Source: Thermoplasmata archaeon (lineage in GTDB: Archaea > Thermoplasmatota > Thermoplasmata > Thermoplasmatales > Thermoplasmataceae). From it: DNA of 6,053 nucleotides. A model generated the notes under the pieces. It did not search any database, had not been told where the DNA came from, and saw only the letters and a list, made by a program, of their open reading frames with translations. The position numbers and the translations under genes were made by a program. Below, one piece after another: positions 1 through 6,053 of this stretch. The stretch covers positions 1 to 6,053 of the forward strand of contig JAKBQK010000510.1 of NCBI GenBank assembly GCA_021835265.1, given 5' to 3'. The number at the start of each line of letters is the position of its first letter. Positions within the stretch are counted from its first letter, which is position 1.

Positions 1-90
1 CCTCCATGATCCGGAAAACCGCTTTTCGCATGCTCTGTTTGTATCTTTCTCTTAGTATAATATTATTATCATGGTGTTCCAGTTCTGTGA

Positions 91-363
91 TGGCTCGGAT
101 CAATCAATGTACTGTTTCTCACAGTTCTGGACAATTCACTTTTCACATACACGTTCCTGAACCTTCTCTCGCTGTATCTGCACTTCCAGATCCTGAACAT
201 GATAGATGGAAAATACAGTGTAAGGGATGTTCTTCTCATACTTTCAAGGATCAAGGTCTGCAGGATGGAGAGATCAGAGATCGTCAGCGAAATACCAAAG
301 AAAGCCAATGAACTTGTATCGAAACTTAATATCTATCTGGACATATTACGTAAAACTTCGTGA
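91..363 (+). pseudogene. C-terminal remnant of a DDE transposase (IS4/IS1634-like)
   Basis: Read from position 91 to the TGA at 361-363, this frame gives about 90 residues that look like the tail of an IS4/IS1634-type DDE transposase. There is a hydrophobic stretch (TYTFLNLLSLYLHFQILN, bases 145-198), then KYSVRDVLLILSRIKV, then SEIVSEIPKKANELVSKL. This resembles the family's usual C-terminal order: an aromatic/leucine helix, an 'S..D.L..L..I' helix, and a 'seiPkk...l...L' end. The frame is closed upstream by a TGA at 88-90 and has no start before an internal ATG at 199, so this is a fragment. The catalytic residues would lie further upstream and are not in the window. Bases 1-90 probably belong to the same relic in other frames, for example a HALFVSF run in frame 2, but I could not reconstruct them. 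A longer reading frame at 6-311 overlaps this region and is probably spurious. The family call rests on recognition by eye. Confidence 0.55.
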
Positions 364-365
364 GT

Positions 366-380
366 TAAGCTTAAATTATT
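366..380 (+). promoter_or_regulatory. Candidate archaeal TATA box for the two-gene operon
   Basis: TTAAATTATT at 371-380, preceded by TAAGC, lies about 30 bases upstream of the ATG at 405. In archaea the TATA centre lies about 26-27 bases before the transcription start, so the transcript would begin within a few bases of the ATG. No Shine-Dalgarno sequence is visible between the box and the ATG, which fits a leaderless mRNA, common for first genes in Thermoplasmata. The whole intergenic gap after the transposase remnant is only 41 bases, so the promoter must be here or inside the relic. Confidence 0.45.
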
Positions 381-404
381 CGCTGTATTAACCGGAATGC
401 TAAA

Positions 405-3400
405 ATGGTACGTAACAGGACTTCACAAATAAAGAGTAACATATTTAATTTACTCCTTATCGAGATATGCGTCGTCTTGTTGTTATATTTGTTATATCAT
501 TCCTACCTACTAAAGCAGCCGATGGTATACGGTGACATAGGTATATATAACCTCAATGCCAGTTTTAGCCAGGCGCTAGCTCAATTTAATCCTTGGACAA
601 ATATAGACGCTATAATACTTTTTCACGTGTTCGGATCATCTTGGGGATACGTATGGAATGCAGAGATTTTCTTTTGCTATACAATTGTTTCAATTTCTAT
701 GTATTTTCTTCTTAAAGAAATGCATTTCGATCGAACAGTCAGTATAATAGGTTCAATATTCTATGTAGTCTCACCTTCTACAATTCTTTTTAGTAATTTC
801 TGGGAATATGCGCTCCCATTTTTCTTTCTTCCGATATCTGTTTTCTTTCTTCTCAGGTATTTTAGATACGAAAAAGTTGGTTACCTAATATGTTCCTTCA
901 TAATGTTGGTCTTCGATCTTTTCTTGGTTGGATTGACGCAAATTGTTTTCATTGGCCCAATTTTTCTTTCTTTTTTAATAATACCAATATTTAGTAAGAA
1001 GTATAATAGAAAACAGTCTTTAGCCTATACCCTGATTGGATTTACCTTCTTTATTCTAATATTGTTTCCTTTGATTTACACTAATTTTTTTCAATTTAGT
1101 TCATTTGCTCATTCCACAATCATCAGCGAACAAAATAAAACCAGCCTGATCAATGATGCATCGTTTGTGTTTCAATCGAATAACATACAGAATTCAGTTG
1201 CTGCAATGATTTTATATCCTTCTGCGCCAGCTTATGAGTATGGTTACACAAATAGCTGGTTTGGTTTTATATGGTTATCGTTGGTATTTTTTATAATTAT
1301 CAATGCTATAAATTATAAGGGATGGAGAAAGCAAATTTTAATCTCTCTCTTGCTTTTATTCTTTATAATTATAACATTTGAATTTGGGGTTTATAACCAT
1401 ACACTCTTATTTTTGTTTGGGTACCCTATTACAAACCTATATGATTCCCCTGTTTTCTTTAATTTCATGCTATCGTTTATATACGCAATATTCTTCGCAC
1501 AGTTTATTGAATCGTTACTAAATTTTTTAAAATCCAGATTAAACAATGTTAATTTATTCAAACATCGTACTTCGAGTAAGTTCTTAAAAATACTCGTTAT
1601 TGCCGCAGTATTTATAATCTTGGTGGTGGAGATTGCACCTATAATCGAACAGCCCTCAGAGATCCTCTCAAATCAGTCCCCCGAACAGTTGTCTATCCCC
1701 AACTACTTTCAGCAGGTTATTAATAATCTCAGGAATGACCAAAATAATAACGTACTCATCTTACCCAATAACATTACCACTATCACTTGGTTATACACAG
1801 CAATTCCAAATTCTCATGTCATTGGTTTACCGACCTATTATCAACGTTATCCATCAGAATTCGTCAATGCCACTATGTACGGTAATCTTGGAAGAAACTT
1901 TGCAGATGGAAATATTAAACAATTAAGAGTTATCCTTCAGCAGTTAAATATTAGTATGATCGTGATAGTAAATATTAATTCACCCGCACCGATTTATTCA
2001 ACGTCTACTACAATTAATGGAGGCGGAAGATCATTTTTAAACCTAATAAACGAAACAAGTATGTATGTGCCGCTGTTCAAGCAGAGTAATTATGCATTAT
2101 ATGTTTCGATCAATTTCAGCACCTCCAACAATAGCGCAGGAAAAACGATAATTACAAAAAACATACCGTTAAACCAACCGTACTCGGTCATAACAACAGG
2201 CGGAAACTCATGTGAATCTGTCGATATTAATATCACTTTGCCATCAATAGTTAAGCCTAATGAAAACACCACATATGAGCAATTGATAAGTATTTCAAGA
2301 GCTAATATAAAAATGATTAATCCTAACTTCAGTAATATTCTATTTTACAATGGAAATATACCTATATATGCCTGGATTGAGAATATAAAAAATAATGCGG
2401 CAGATATTTTTCTGAAACTAAACGGAGAAATTAACCGTACAGTATATATGAACATTTATAACACAAGTAATACCTTTTTTTCATCCACAGGTTATCTTGG
2501 AGAAGCCCCACAATTATCGACGACCTACGGACAATATGATAATGGAGCAAATGTCTTTCCCTTCTATTACAATTTTAAGGGAAATACTCTTAGTACATCA
2601 ATATGGCAGATTCAGAACATAAATTATACTGTAAATAATGGAATCACAGTCAAGTCACTTGGTGCTGGTGCCATTATGGTAACCAAGGCACCAATGCCCA
2701 ATGAAAATAACAGTGCAATTGATTTTTATGGAAGTTATGCCCTTCCCGATTTAATTGTCAATGGTTCTTCGTATGGTTTAGTTGAAGTTGGCTATTACCC
2801 ATATGGACAAACAGGATTGGGATATTACAATAATACAGACCATATTTCATTGGGAGAGTATCCTTATACGATGTATGATTTGACAAGTTATCCATTAAAC
2901 ACCAATGCAACATTCACCATATGGCATAATAAGACTGAAGAGTTCTCCACGTTAAACCGTACTGGTGAATATTCTGCAAAATGGACTTATCTGAGCGGAC
3001 CGAATTATATTGGATTTATGTCAAATCACGCAAGTAAAAATGACAGTGTTAGTATCTATTGGATTGACTATAGGACTCTCCCGTATAATGGTGAAATGCC
3101 CTCGTTTTCAATTGGACAGTTGAGTTTGCACGAGCTTGGAATTGATGGTGTACCTATCGATAACCCTGGCCAAATTGGAATTCCAATTCATTTCAATGAT
3201 TACTCATTTAATTTTTTCCCGACTAATTATACCTGGTTAATCAACAACACATATCTTTATGGACGGGATATAAGTTATGTTTTTGATGAGCCGGGAATAT
3301 ATTCTGTTGATTTAATTACAACAAACGCATCTGGCGATTACCTGAATTCTAGCATAAATGAAGATATAATTCCAAAGGTTGAGCCGACACTAAATTATAG

Positions 3401-3803
3401 CATTTTACCTGAAGGTAATGTGTTCGTTATTACTATTACAGGCAATGTGAATCAAGACAATACTGGCTACTACTTCCAATTAAGTTCAAATGGTTTTGTA
3501 ATAACGAGCTTTCTAAACAAAACAATATTCACATTAGCTGTCCCAGGTAAATACACCTTTTTTGCTGAATTTCGTGATAGTTCTGGTACAACAACTTATA
3601 ACAATGTCACCATAAACGTTTATGAAAGTGTGCATCATTTAAGCCATATTTCTGCCTTTGATTCTATTATAATCGTGTACAATATTATTACTATTCCCGT
3701 TAGTTTACTAATAATCTTTATATTTATAAACGATAAATTACAGATTACTTTGTCAGGGTCTTTGGGAAGATTTATAAGACTTTTCTATAAAAAGAGGAGT
3801 TAA
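405..3803 (+). CDS. Large membrane protein: GT-C/YfhO-like core fused to DUF2341, LamG-like and PKD-like surface domains
   Basis: This is a 1132-residue protein. Residues ~13-36 form the first membrane span. It is followed by an extracytoplasmic loop with a Gly-Asp pair (G43-D44, in VYGDIGIYN), the place where GT-C glycosyltransferases and YfhO-like proteins carry an acidic catalytic residue. About ten more spans follow up to ~413 (near 83-103, 111-130, 134-152, 158-197, 206-226, 284-303, 309-328, 351-371, 392-413). Residues ~430-525 look like the soluble part after the membrane core of YfhO-type proteins. Residues ~625-720 match the archaeal DUF2341 pattern (IYAWIE, then GEAPQLSTTYGQYDNGANVF). 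Residues ~720-905 look like a LamG/concanavalin fold ending YWIDYRTLPYNGEMPSFSIG. Residues ~925-990 are PKD-like (YTWLINN, then FDEPGIYSV) and ~992-1073 a second Ig/PKD-like unit. A span at ~1087-1108 and a basic tail (YKKRS) anchor the end. About 30 N-X-S/T sequons are spread over the protein, mostly in the outer part. It is co-directional with the GT4 gene two bases downstream. The likely role is a membrane glycosyltransferase or glycan-binding surface protein; the enzymatic role is inferred. No WWDYG motif was found, so it is not AglB. The ATG at 405 fits the leaderless promoter. Confidence 0.8.
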   Translation: MVRNRTSQIKSNIFNLLLIEICVVLLLYLLYHSYLLKQPMVYGDIGIYNLNASFSQALAQFNPWTNIDAIILFHVFGSSWGYVWNAEIFFCYTIVSISMYFLLKEMHFDRTVSIIGSIFYVVSPSTILFSNFWEYALPFFFLPISVFFLLRYFRYEKVGYLICSFIMLVFDLFLVGLTQIVFIGPIFLSFLIIPIFSKKYNRKQSLAYTLIGFTFFILILFPLIYTNFFQFSSFAHSTIISEQNKTSLINDASFVFQSNNIQNSVAAMILYPSAPAYEYGYTNSWFGFIWLSLVFFIIINAINYKGWRKQILISLLLLFFIIITFEFGVYNHTLLFLFGYPITNLYDSPVFFNFMLSFIYAIFFAQFIESLLNFLKSRLNNVNLFKHRTSSKFLKILVIAAVFIILVVEIAPIIEQPSEILSNQSPEQLSIPNYFQQVINNLRNDQNNNVLILPNNITTITWLYTAIPNSHVIGLPTYYQRYPSEFVNATMYGNLGRNFADGNIKQLRVILQQLNISMIVIVNINSPAPIYSTSTTINGGGRSFLNLINETSMYVPLFKQSNYALYVSINFSTSNNSAGKTIITKNIPLNQPYSVITTGGNSCESVDINITLPSIVKPNENTTYEQLISISRANIKMINPNFSNILFYNGNIPIYAWIENIKNNAADIFLKLNGEINRTVYMNIYNTSNTFFSSTGYLGEAPQLSTTYGQYDNGANVFPFYYNFKGNTLSTSIWQIQNINYTVNNGITVKSLGAGAIMVTKAPMPNENNSAIDFYGSYALPDLIVNGSSYGLVEVGYYPYGQTGLGYYNNTDHISLGEYPYTMYDLTSYPLNTNATFTIWHNKTEEFSTLNRTGEYSAKWTYLSGPNYIGFMSNHASKNDSVSIYWIDYRTLPYNGEMPSFSIGQLSLHELGIDGVPIDNPGQIGIPIHFNDYSFNFFPTNYTWLINNTYLYGRDISYVFDEPGIYSVDLITTNASGDYLNSSINEDIIPKVEPTLNYSILPEGNVFVITITGNVNQDNTGYYFQLSSNGFVITSFLNKTIFTLAVPGKYTFFAEFRDSSGTTTYNNVTINVYESVHHLSHISAFDSIIIVYNIITIPVSLLIIFIFINDKLQITLSGSLGRFIRLFYKKRS
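3793..3799 (+). promoter_or_regulatory. Shine-Dalgarno site that sets a GTG start
   Basis: AGAGGAG ends six bases before the GTG at 3806. It overlaps the last codons of the upstream membrane-protein gene, whose TAA is at 3801-3803. It pairs with the CCUCC core at the 3' end of archaeal 16S rRNA. The site supports the GTG as the true start and indicates translation as the second cistron of an operon, in contrast to the apparently leaderless first gene. Confidence 0.75.
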
Positions 3804-3805
3804 CT

Positions 3806-5155
3806 GTGCAGAGGGAAAATTTAAGAGAGATCCTCATAGTGGGGGCTCCGTTTGAAACTTATGGGGGTGGGATGAAAAGACTAGCTAAACTTATCCCAGA
3901 ATACATTAGAAACGGCATTAAGGTCAATCTCATAATACCAACGGGTGATATTTGTGAATTCCTTTATAATAGAGGCGATAACCTTGATTTTGCATATAAC
4001 TCTGTATTAGAATCCTTGAACAAAATCAGGAGTATGGGTGCTGTATTTGCCAATGAAACTTACGATATTGTAAGACGGGTGTCTAATCATCTCAAAATTG
4101 TCAGGATCATTTTAGGACCGTCAGATAGTTTAATCTCGTTCTTAGACCAAAATATGCAAATGTTTTTAAACAGAGAAAGGTATATATATGATAGATTTAA
4201 AATAAATAGGACATTTCAGATAGTTTATTGCGTTGGTGGTCTTTATTCTCGGGTCCTTTCTTTTAAGATTGCTAAATTTACTAAGAAACCATTTGTTATA
4301 TTGTTTCAGATTCACCCTTTCGTGGGTTCCGATGTTACGGAATATAAGGTTAAGGAAGATGGACAACCTTTGAGCCGGAGAATTCTTTTTTCTTTTCTTT
4401 TGCCAAAATTACGGAATATCGTTTCCATTGTTCAATTTAAACGCTATGCAAACTCAAATTTGCTAAAATGCATATTAAGTGTGTCCGAGGAACCCATAAT
4501 GATGACAAAGCTCGACAGTTTAATCGGTGAGAGGGTCGATTTCAAAATCCTCACTCCTGCAAATAGCACTGATTTGACCCAGCAAAAAGTTGTTAAAGAG
4601 AACGGATCAATCATATTCTTTGGCAGGTTGATCTCAGCCAAGGGATTATTGGAGCTACCACAAATTGTTGCAAAAATCAATTTTCCAGCTAAGAAACTGG
4701 TGATATGTGGAAATTTTTATTCTGAGTATGAAAAGAGAACTTTTTTTGAATCTGCCAGAAAGCTTAACGTAAAGGTTGAATACAAAGGTTTTCTTAATGA
4801 AACTGATTTATATAAAGCGATACAAAGTGCCAAAATATTTTTAAATCCTACGCATGCGGACGGATTTTCTTTGGCTATTCTCGAATCTGTCTTCTGTAGG
4901 ACCATTGCTGTGACTTATGACATTCCAGCCATAAGATCAGTCTTCTCAAATATGGGGTCGGTTCGAATGGTTAATGAGGGAAACGTTGAGGATGCTGCAG
5001 TTGAAGCAGAAAAGATATTAAAATTAACTTCTGAGCAATATAAGTTTCAGTACTTAAGCGGAGATACTTTGAAATTCATGGATTTACATAGAAGCTGGAG
5101 AAATGTCTTCGAATCTGAAGTAAATATTTTAAATGAGTATGTTGATCATTATTAG
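3806..5155 (+). CDS. GT4-type (GT-B fold) glycosyltransferase
   Basis: This is a 449-residue protein starting at GTG behind a strong Shine-Dalgarno site. The N-terminal Rossmann half opens with ILIVGAPFETYGGGMKRLAKL (residues 9-29), with the glycine-rich acceptor-side loop at ~19-22 and then a helix and strand (IRNGIKVNLIIP) typical of GT4 enzymes. The C-terminal half is the Glycos_transf_1 domain: FFGRLISAKG (271-280), in which R274 and K279 are the usual donor-phosphate contacts; a strand LVICGNF (298-304); VEYKGFL (324-330); and ADGFSLAILESV (351-362). The last is the family's E-x7-E motif with Asp (D352) in the first position and E360 in the second. Length is slightly above the usual 350-400, the extra lying in the first half (~100-230). 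No signal peptide or membrane span is seen, so it should be cytoplasmic or membrane-peripheral. It would transfer a sugar from a nucleotide donor to a lipid-linked or other surface-glycan precursor. Donor and acceptor cannot be read from sequence. The two-base gap to the large membrane gene implies co-transcription and a shared pathway. Confidence 0.9.
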   Translation: MQRENLREILIVGAPFETYGGGMKRLAKLIPEYIRNGIKVNLIIPTGDICEFLYNRGDNLDFAYNSVLESLNKIRSMGAVFANETYDIVRRVSNHLKIVRIILGPSDSLISFLDQNMQMFLNRERYIYDRFKINRTFQIVYCVGGLYSRVLSFKIAKFTKKPFVILFQIHPFVGSDVTEYKVKEDGQPLSRRILFSFLLPKLRNIVSIVQFKRYANSNLLKCILSVSEEPIMMTKLDSLIGERVDFKILTPANSTDLTQQKVVKENGSIIFFGRLISAKGLLELPQIVAKINFPAKKLVICGNFYSEYEKRTFFESARKLNVKVEYKGFLNETDLYKAIQSAKIFLNPTHADGFSLAILESVFCRTIAVTYDIPAIRSVFSNMGSVRMVNEGNVEDAAVEAEKILKLTSEQYKFQYLSGDTLKFMDLHRSWRNVFESEVNILNEYVDHY

Positions 5156-5170
5156 AAAATAGTCTATAAT

Positions 5171-5203
5171 TAGGATTCATCCTAGAAATGCGTGGGTATT
5201 TTT
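5171..5203 (+). terminator. Small hairpin plus T run, possible terminator
   Basis: TAGGA at 5171-5175 and TCCTA at 5180-5184 are perfect inverted repeats separated by four bases. They lie 16 bases after the stop of the glycosyltransferase gene, and a run of five T follows at 5199-5203. Archaeal termination depends mainly on oligo-T and hairpins are optional, so the T run is the more relevant part. The stem is only five pairs and the T run is short, so this is a weak candidate. Confidence 0.3.
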
Positions 5204-5226
5204 ATCCTTGGTGACATTATATTTTC

Positions 5227-5917
5227 ATGCAGGATGCTGCACAGATATATTCAAAGCTCCTTGAGCTGAAATATCCCCCGGATGGTCGACAGTGTTTCCA
5301 TCGACTCAGCAAGGAAGATTGTTGAGATTCATGTTTCACACAACAAAGGGGCGAAACTCCCATTCCCTGAGTGCAGAAGAGAATGCATGGTATACGATCA
5401 CCTCCGCGAAAGGATGTGGAGGGATTTGGACAGCATTGGATTCAAGAAAATCATAAACGCAAGACCGCAGAGAATACAGTGTCCTGTGCATGGCATAAGG
5501 GGGACGTTCATGCCTCTCTCTGAGAGGAGATCAAGGTTCACCCTTAGATTCGAATCAAGATCAATAAGGGTGCTCCAGAATATGGACATATACAATTTCA
5601 CACAGATAATGGACATTTCATGGTGCCAGGCGTGGAACATCATCCATCACGCAGTGAAGAGAGGAATGTCCAAGAGGACATCGCATCCAAGAATCATCGG
5701 AATAGATGACAAATCAAATAGGAAAGGGTACATGTACATCACTATCGTGATGGACATGTGGAATCCGTACATTTCATCAACTCTTGAACATATGCCGGGT
5801 GCAGATGGAAAGATTGTCTTTGACAGGTTTCATCTCATGTACCAAGGGAATGAGGCAGTTGACTCGGTCAGGAAAGACGAGAACCGTGACCTTGCGAAAA
5901 GGGAATCATGGACCTGA
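5227..5917 (+). pseudogene. ISL3-family transposase relic (frameshifted, internally deleted, truncated)
   Basis: The open part from the ATG at 5282 gives 211 residues with the ISL3 layout. First comes a zinc-ribbon region PFPECRREC with RMWRDLD and CPVHGIR (residues ~27-73), then a helix-turn-helix-like stretch (~103-127), then the DDE start GIDDKSNRKGY (~140-150), then VMDMWNPY and IVFDRFH (~156-184), then EAVDSVRKDENR. The original start is probably the ATG at 5227. It reads MQDAAQIYSKLLELKYP and joins the main frame if one C is removed from the CCCCC run at 5275-5279. The first zinc-ribbon Cys of the usual CPEC is Phe (F28). About 60 residues normally lying between the first Asp block and the MDM block are missing at residues ~156/157 (base ~5749), in frame. 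The third catalytic residue and the whole C-terminal third are absent; the frame stops at 5915-5917. A following frame at 5908-5985 (MDLKGSSVNAG) weakly resembles a later ISL3 motif and may be a second junction. Full-length relatives have roughly 400 residues, so this copy cannot transpose by itself. Confidence 0.85.
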
Positions 5918-5922
5918 AGGGT

Positions 5923-6000
5923 TCAAGTGTAAACGCTGGTCAAGATTTGTGCAAAATCGCCGGTATAAAATTGATCCAACCCATATAACTTTTCACTCAT
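5923..6000 (-). CDS. Short minus-strand reading frame, possible 5' end of an interrupted gene
   Basis: On the minus strand an ATG at 6000-5998 begins a 25-residue frame (MSEKLYGLDQFYTGDFAQIL, then TSVYT) that ends at a TGA at 5925-5923, close to the end of the ISL3 relic. I do not recognise the peptide. A GAGGTGA sequence at 6012-6006 lies five bases upstream of the ATG, a near-perfect match to the archaeal anti-Shine-Dalgarno. The frame opens further to an ATG at 6033, but the ribosome site favours the one at 6000. It could be the start of a gene cut by the insertion, a real small protein, or chance antisense of IS-derived sequence. Confidence 0.25.
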   Translation of the reverse strand: MSEKLYGLDQFYTGDFAQILTSVYT

Positions 6001-6005
6001 TCTTT

Positions 6006-6012
6006 TCACCTC
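6006..6012 (-). promoter_or_regulatory. Candidate Shine-Dalgarno site on the minus strand
   Basis: Read on the minus strand this is GAGGTGA, seven bases matching the archaeal anti-Shine-Dalgarno, with a five-base spacer to the ATG at 6000. It is the only evidence that the short minus-strand frame is or was translated. Confidence 0.3.
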
Positions 6013-6053
6013 TTCTTTCCGTTGGCAATGCATTCTTTCTCCTATCCTTCAGC

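Noticed and set aside
69..308. Minus-strand frame of 79 residues
   Set aside because: Antisense shadow of the transposase remnant with no ribosome site or domain.
6..311. 101-residue plus-strand frame with an apparent signal peptide
   Set aside because: It overlaps a transposase C-terminus readable in another frame, the remainder after the hydrophobic start has no recognisable domain, and no promoter or ribosome site is seen within the window.
1735..2272. Small frames inside the large membrane gene (1735-1926 plus, 2090-2272 minus)
   Set aside because: They lie wholly within a well-supported coding region and have no motifs.
405..3803. Oligosaccharyltransferase AglB/STT3
   Set aside because: Size and topology are comparable, but no WWDYG motif was found and the C-terminal part has DUF2341/LamG/PKD-type patterns instead.
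4166..4905. Three minus-strand frames inside the glycosyltransferase gene
   Set aside because: Shadows of a gene with clear GT4 motifs on the plus strand.
5398..5643. Minus-strand frame opposite the ISL3 relic
   Set aside because: Antisense of recognisable transposase motifs.
5964..5971. TATAAAAT as a promoter for a plus-strand gene
   Set aside because: The nearest downstream ATG (6028) runs off the window after eight codons and has no ribosome site, so there is no gene to assign it to.
5192..5983. Terminal inverted repeats of the ISL3 element starting TGGGT (5193) and ending ACCCA (5979-5983)
   Set aside because: Only the outer five bases agree well, the inner match is poor, and no 8-base target duplication flanks them.
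1..6053. CRISPR arrays, tRNA or rRNA genes
   Set aside because: No regularly spaced repeats and no cloverleaf or rRNA-like conserved stretches were seen; nearly all the window is accounted for by coding sequence or relics.

Overview
The window looks like an accessory cell-surface glycan locus from an archaeon, most likely of the Thermoplasmata (Thermoplasmatales-like). Evidence for this: one very large membrane protein carries a surface-protein module that I recognise from archaeal genomes (DUF2341 plus concanavalin/LamG-like fold) and PKD-like domains; its extracytoplasmic part is crowded with N-X-S/T sequons; its start looks leaderless, with a TATA-like box about 30 nt upstream of the ATG; and the next gene starts at a GTG behind a strong Shine-Dalgarno sequence. 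The genus cannot be fixed from the sequence alone.

Layout. Positions 1-363 hold the decayed C-terminal end of a DDE transposase (IS4/IS1634-like). It is readable only in a frame without a proper start, and its upstream part is scrambled. Positions 364-404 are a short intergenic stretch with a plausible TATA box. Positions 405-3803 encode a 1132-residue multi-domain protein: about eleven membrane spans in a GT-C/YfhO-like arrangement, then about 680 extracytoplasmic residues (DUF2341-like, LamG-like, two PKD/Ig-like domains), then a C-terminal membrane anchor. Positions 3806-5155 encode a 449-residue GT-B glycosyltransferase of the GT4 type. It starts two bases after the preceding stop and is almost certainly co-transcribed. 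Positions 5156-5226 hold a small hairpin followed by a T run, a possible terminator. Positions 5227-5917 are an ISL3-family transposase relic with an N-terminal frameshift, a damaged zinc-ribbon cysteine, an in-frame deletion inside the catalytic core and a missing C-terminus. The last ~135 bases hold no convincing complete gene, only a short minus-strand reading frame with a very good ribosome binding site that could be the start of an interrupted gene.

How the genes may work together (inference). The GT4 enzyme would act in the cytoplasm, adding a sugar from a nucleotide donor to a lipid-linked or other acceptor. The large membrane protein would act at or outside the membrane, either transferring a lipid-linked sugar or binding surface glycan or protein. 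The pair sits between two transposase relics and appears more AT-rich than the relic on its right, which fits a strain-variable surface-glycan cassette. No tRNA, rRNA or CRISPR array was seen.
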